The position numbers and the translations under genes are program-made. DNA of 6,213 bases. It comes from C00003060 sp964440795 (GTDB lineage: Bacteria; Desulfobacterota; Desulfobacteria; Desulfobacterales; C00003060). The stretch is taken from NCBI GenBank assembly GCA_964440795.1, contig CAYTTQ010000124.1, positions 1-6,213 of the forward strand, given 5' to 3'. This document shows, one piece after another, positions 4,567 to 6,213 of this stretch. How positions within the stretch are numbered: position 1 is the stretch's first letter; each line of letters starts with the position of its first letter. Below the pieces are notes generated by a model, which saw only the letters and a program-made list of their open reading frames with translations, made no database searches and was not told the origin of the DNA.

Positions 4567-4582
4567 ATCTTTAACAATTTTT
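4553..4582. promoter_or_regulatory. Perfect 12-bp inverted repeat, probable operator
   Basis: AAAAATTGTTAA (4553-4564) and TTAACAATTTTT (4571-4582) are exact reverse complements around a 6-base centre (CTATCT). The repeat covers the -10 region and ends two bases before AGGAGAGG. Its position and AT-rich symmetric arms suit a dimeric repressor. It could instead form a leader RNA hairpin next to the ribosome-binding site. It is too AT-rich, and has no trailing T-tract, for a good terminator. Confidence 0.6.
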
Positions 4583-4596
4583 CAGGAGAGGTCACA

Positions 4597-5811
4597 ATGG
4601 AATACTGGTTTTCCGAGCAGGAGGCAAGGCTTCGAAACCTGCCGACCACAAAAAGGTATCTTTATGAAAAGATCGATTGGTCCGTCCGATGCCTTGGCAT
4701 TCTCGGCGCCCGGGGCACAGGCAAAACCACAATGATGCTCCAGCATCTGTCTGGTTGTCAGCCCGATGCGGAAAAAGCGCTTTACGTCTCAATCGATCAT
4801 CCAAGGTTCCAGCCCCTGTCCCTGCATGAATTCGGCAGAGAATTCCATGAATATGGCGGCCGAGTCCTCCTTCTGGACGAGGTCCACAAATACCCCAACT
4901 GGGCGGGCCATATCAAAACGCTCTATGATTCCTGCCCGGATCTGCAGGTCATTTTTTCCGGTTCAAGCGTTCTGCAAATGCAGGACCAGAATGCCGACCT
5001 GAGCAGGCGTGCTGTTATGTACTGCCTGCATGGTCTTTCGTTCCGGGAATTTTTGTTTTTTGAACTTGCTAAATTCTTTCCTGCTCTGACGCTCAGTGAC
5101 GTACTGCAGGACCATGCTGCACACGCCCGAAAAGTCAACAACAGCATCCGGCCGCTTCAACATTTCCGCAATTACCTGCAGTATGGATATTATCCGTTTT
5201 TCCTGGAAGGAAAGGACGTCTATTCAATAAAACTGGCCAATGTAATCAATCATGTTCTGGAAACCGACCTGCCTCAGGGCAAACACATAGACCTGCGCCA
5301 GATCGGAAAGCTTAAAAAGCTGCTTGTATTTCTTGCCTTAAGTCCGCCTTCACGGATCAACATACAAAAACTGTCCGCCAGTACTGAAATATCGAGACCC
5401 AAGATCTATGAATATCTTGAAAGCCTTCATCAGGCAAGGCTCTTAAACCTTGTCAGAGACGGCAAGGGAGGCTACAAGGTGCTTTCAAAACCGGACAAGA
5501 TCTACCTGGAAAATCCAAACCTCGCACATGCGCTGATTGAGCAGATCCACACCGGCTCCCTCAGGGAAACATTTTTTGTAAACCAGTTGTTAAATGCCGG
5601 TATGTGCCGGCCCGGACGATCCGGCCAACCGCTCCGAACTGCGTCCAAAGGAGATTTTCTGGTCAATGAAAAATTCACTTTTGAAATCGGAGGCAGGAAT
5701 AAAGGAACCGCACAAATAAAGGGAATTGATAACGCATTTATCGCAGCCGATGAAACCGAGGTCGGCTTCGGCGCCAAAATTCCCCTCTGGCTCTTCGGTT
5801 TTCTTTACTGA
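4597..5811 (+). CDS. AAA_14/DUF4143-type P-loop ATPase
   Basis: This 404-residue protein has the layout of the AAA_14-DUF4143 ATP-binding proteins. The Walker A motif is GARGTGKTT (37-45), the Walker B is VLLLDEVHK (90-98), and a sensor-like SGSS follows at 121-124. Residues 236-300 (LSASTEISRPKIYEYLESL) look like a winged helix-turn-helix. The C-terminal DUF4143 segment has GDFLV (Asp353) and FEIGGRNK (Glu363, Lys369), reminiscent of a PD-(D/E)xK nuclease fold. The ATG at 4597 is chosen over an in-frame TTG at 4558 because AGGAG sits eight bases before it and the TTG lies inside the operator. Length and motifs indicate an intact gene. Members are widespread in anaerobes and archaea, and their function is not established. 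It has its own promoter and no operon partner. No signal peptide or membrane segment is seen, so it should be cytoplasmic. Confidence 0.9.
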   Translation: MEYWFSEQEARLRNLPTTKRYLYEKIDWSVRCLGILGARGTGKTTMMLQHLSGCQPDAEKALYVSIDHPRFQPLSLHEFGREFHEYGGRVLLLDEVHKYPNWAGHIKTLYDSCPDLQVIFSGSSVLQMQDQNADLSRRAVMYCLHGLSFREFLFFELAKFFPALTLSDVLQDHAAHARKVNNSIRPLQHFRNYLQYGYYPFFLEGKDVYSIKLANVINHVLETDLPQGKHIDLRQIGKLKKLLVFLALSPPSRINIQKLSASTEISRPKIYEYLESLHQARLLNLVRDGKGGYKVLSKPDKIYLENPNLAHALIEQIHTGSLRETFFVNQLLNAGMCRPGRSGQPLRTASKGDFLVNEKFTFEIGGRNKGTAQIKGIDNAFIAADETEVGFGAKIPLWLFGFLY

Positions 5812-5819
5812 CTTCCACC

Positions 5820-5931
5820 ATCTCCGCCTTCTGCCTTCCGACCTCTGTCTTCTGACTACTGTCCTCTGTCGTCCATCCTCCGTCTTCTGACCCCTGCCCC
5901 CTGGTCTCTGACCTCTGACTACCGACCTCTG
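5820..5931. repeat. Degenerate heptamer array, 16 units
   Basis: Sixteen contiguous 7-base units keep perfect phase from ATCTCCG at 5820 to ACCTCTG at 5931. The consensus is roughly (A/T/C)C(T/C)TCTG; the variable positions are 1 to 4, while position 6 is nearly always T or C and position 7 nearly always G. The array starts nine bases after the ATPase stop codon. The plus strand is almost entirely pyrimidine plus G at each seventh base. It resembles the short tandemly repeated heptamers known from some cyanobacteria in form, not in sequence. Translating its minus strand gives low-complexity RGQRSE-like peptides, which are not genes. Confidence 0.85.
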
Positions 5932-6159
5932 GCCAACATTCCACCTCTATCCAGGCGCTTAACTGTCTCCCTGGCAGACACTATGGGAACGCCGGCTCAT
6001 ACTCGAAGACTGGACTGAGACCTGAGAACAGCTCAACTGTTCATTCCTGAATAAAGAGGAATTTGAAACATAGGACTGAAACACAGCAACCGGTTGCAAT
6101 TTACAGCCCTGATTTTAAGGACAAAAATGAGGCTCCAAGGGGTGAAAACAGCTTTTTAC
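5932..6159. other. Gene-poor end region with short protein-like tails
   Basis: No gene is supported. Two short plus-strand frames look like remnants. One ends ILEDWTET at 6025. The other, open from 6051, contains VAIYSPDFKDKNEAPRGE and ends LLDVFDDI at 6182, inside the terminal repeat. I do not recognise the family of either. GAACAG (6026-6031) and CTGTTC (6037-6042) form a 6-bp inverted repeat. If the molecule is circular, a 46-codon frame starting at 6127 after AAGGA crosses the join and ends at 108. Confidence 0.4.
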
Positions 6160-6213
6160 TGGACGTATTTGATGATATTTGAGCATGTTATGTTGGTCCG
6201 ACCCCGGAAGCCC
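6160..6213. repeat. 54-bp terminal direct repeat, copy 2
   Basis: This is the exact second copy of bases 1-54, at the extreme right end of the window. The stop codon of the DVFDDI-ending frame (6180-6182) lies within it, and the same codon is at 21-23 in the first copy. Confidence 0.95.

Noticed and set aside
5820..5931. CRISPR array
   Set aside because: The units are contiguous 7-mers with no spacers and no cas genes nearby.
5738..5944. 68-codon minus-strand frame rich in RGQ, RSE and TED repeats
   Set aside because: It is the translation of the heptamer array's reverse strand, has no ribosome-binding site and runs antisense into the ATPase gene.
1..6213. Plasmid with its own replication system
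   Set aside because: No replication initiator, iteron cluster, relaxase or partition gene can be seen, so the end repeat alone does not prove a plasmid.

Overview
The window looks like accessory, gene-poor DNA from an anaerobic Deltaproteobacterium (a Desulfobacterales-type sulfate reducer is my best guess). This rests on the style of the toxin-antitoxin (TA) genes, the degenerate YTCTG heptamer arrays and the CCGGGGTC-type intergenic repeats. It is inference, not proof. The first and last 54 bases are identical, so the sequence is either a closed circle of 6159 bp with assembly overlap or a segment bounded by a 54-bp direct repeat. I see no replication or mobilisation gene.

Layout. Bases 1-282 hold the terminal repeat and the first copy of a 63-bp repeat. 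An intact VapBC-type pair (PIN toxin 283-729, antitoxin 726-941) lies on the minus strand. Its long leader contains a strong hairpin and a sigma70-like promoter. The promoter's -35 box lies inside the end of a 298-bp element with terminal inverted repeats (1143-1440), interpreted as a MITE. Next come the remains of a GDP-L-fucose operon on the minus strand: an N-terminal piece of fcl (1504-1644) and the N-terminal half of gmd (1688-2299). A second minus-strand TA operon follows (2526-3231). It has a UPF0175 antitoxin, then a 47-residue ORF that appears to fuse the start of a DUF3368 PIN toxin to the tail of an HI1419/HigB-type RelE toxin, then the matching HI1420/HigA-type antitoxin. Bases 3232-3742 hold the second 63-bp repeat and other short repeats. 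A CapD/WbpM-type fragment (3743-3931) abuts the tail of an AbrB-type VapB and a doubly frameshifted VapC (to 4439) on the plus strand. The best-preserved large gene is an AAA ATPase of the AAA_14/DUF4143 type (4597-5811). It is preceded by a promoter and a perfect 12-bp inverted repeat, and heptamer repeat arrays lie on both sides of it. The last 280 bases carry no convincing gene.

Taken together, this is a decaying surface-polysaccharide locus (gmd, fcl and capD fragments) into which TA modules and repeats have accumulated and recombined. All of the TA gene junctions that remain share a 4-bp ATGA stop/start overlap. Only vapBC 1, the HigA-type and UPF0175 antitoxins and the ATPase look intact. 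The two most noteworthy observations are the in-frame hybrid toxin remnant between two unrelated antitoxins and the hybrid promoter formed at the edge of the MITE-like element.
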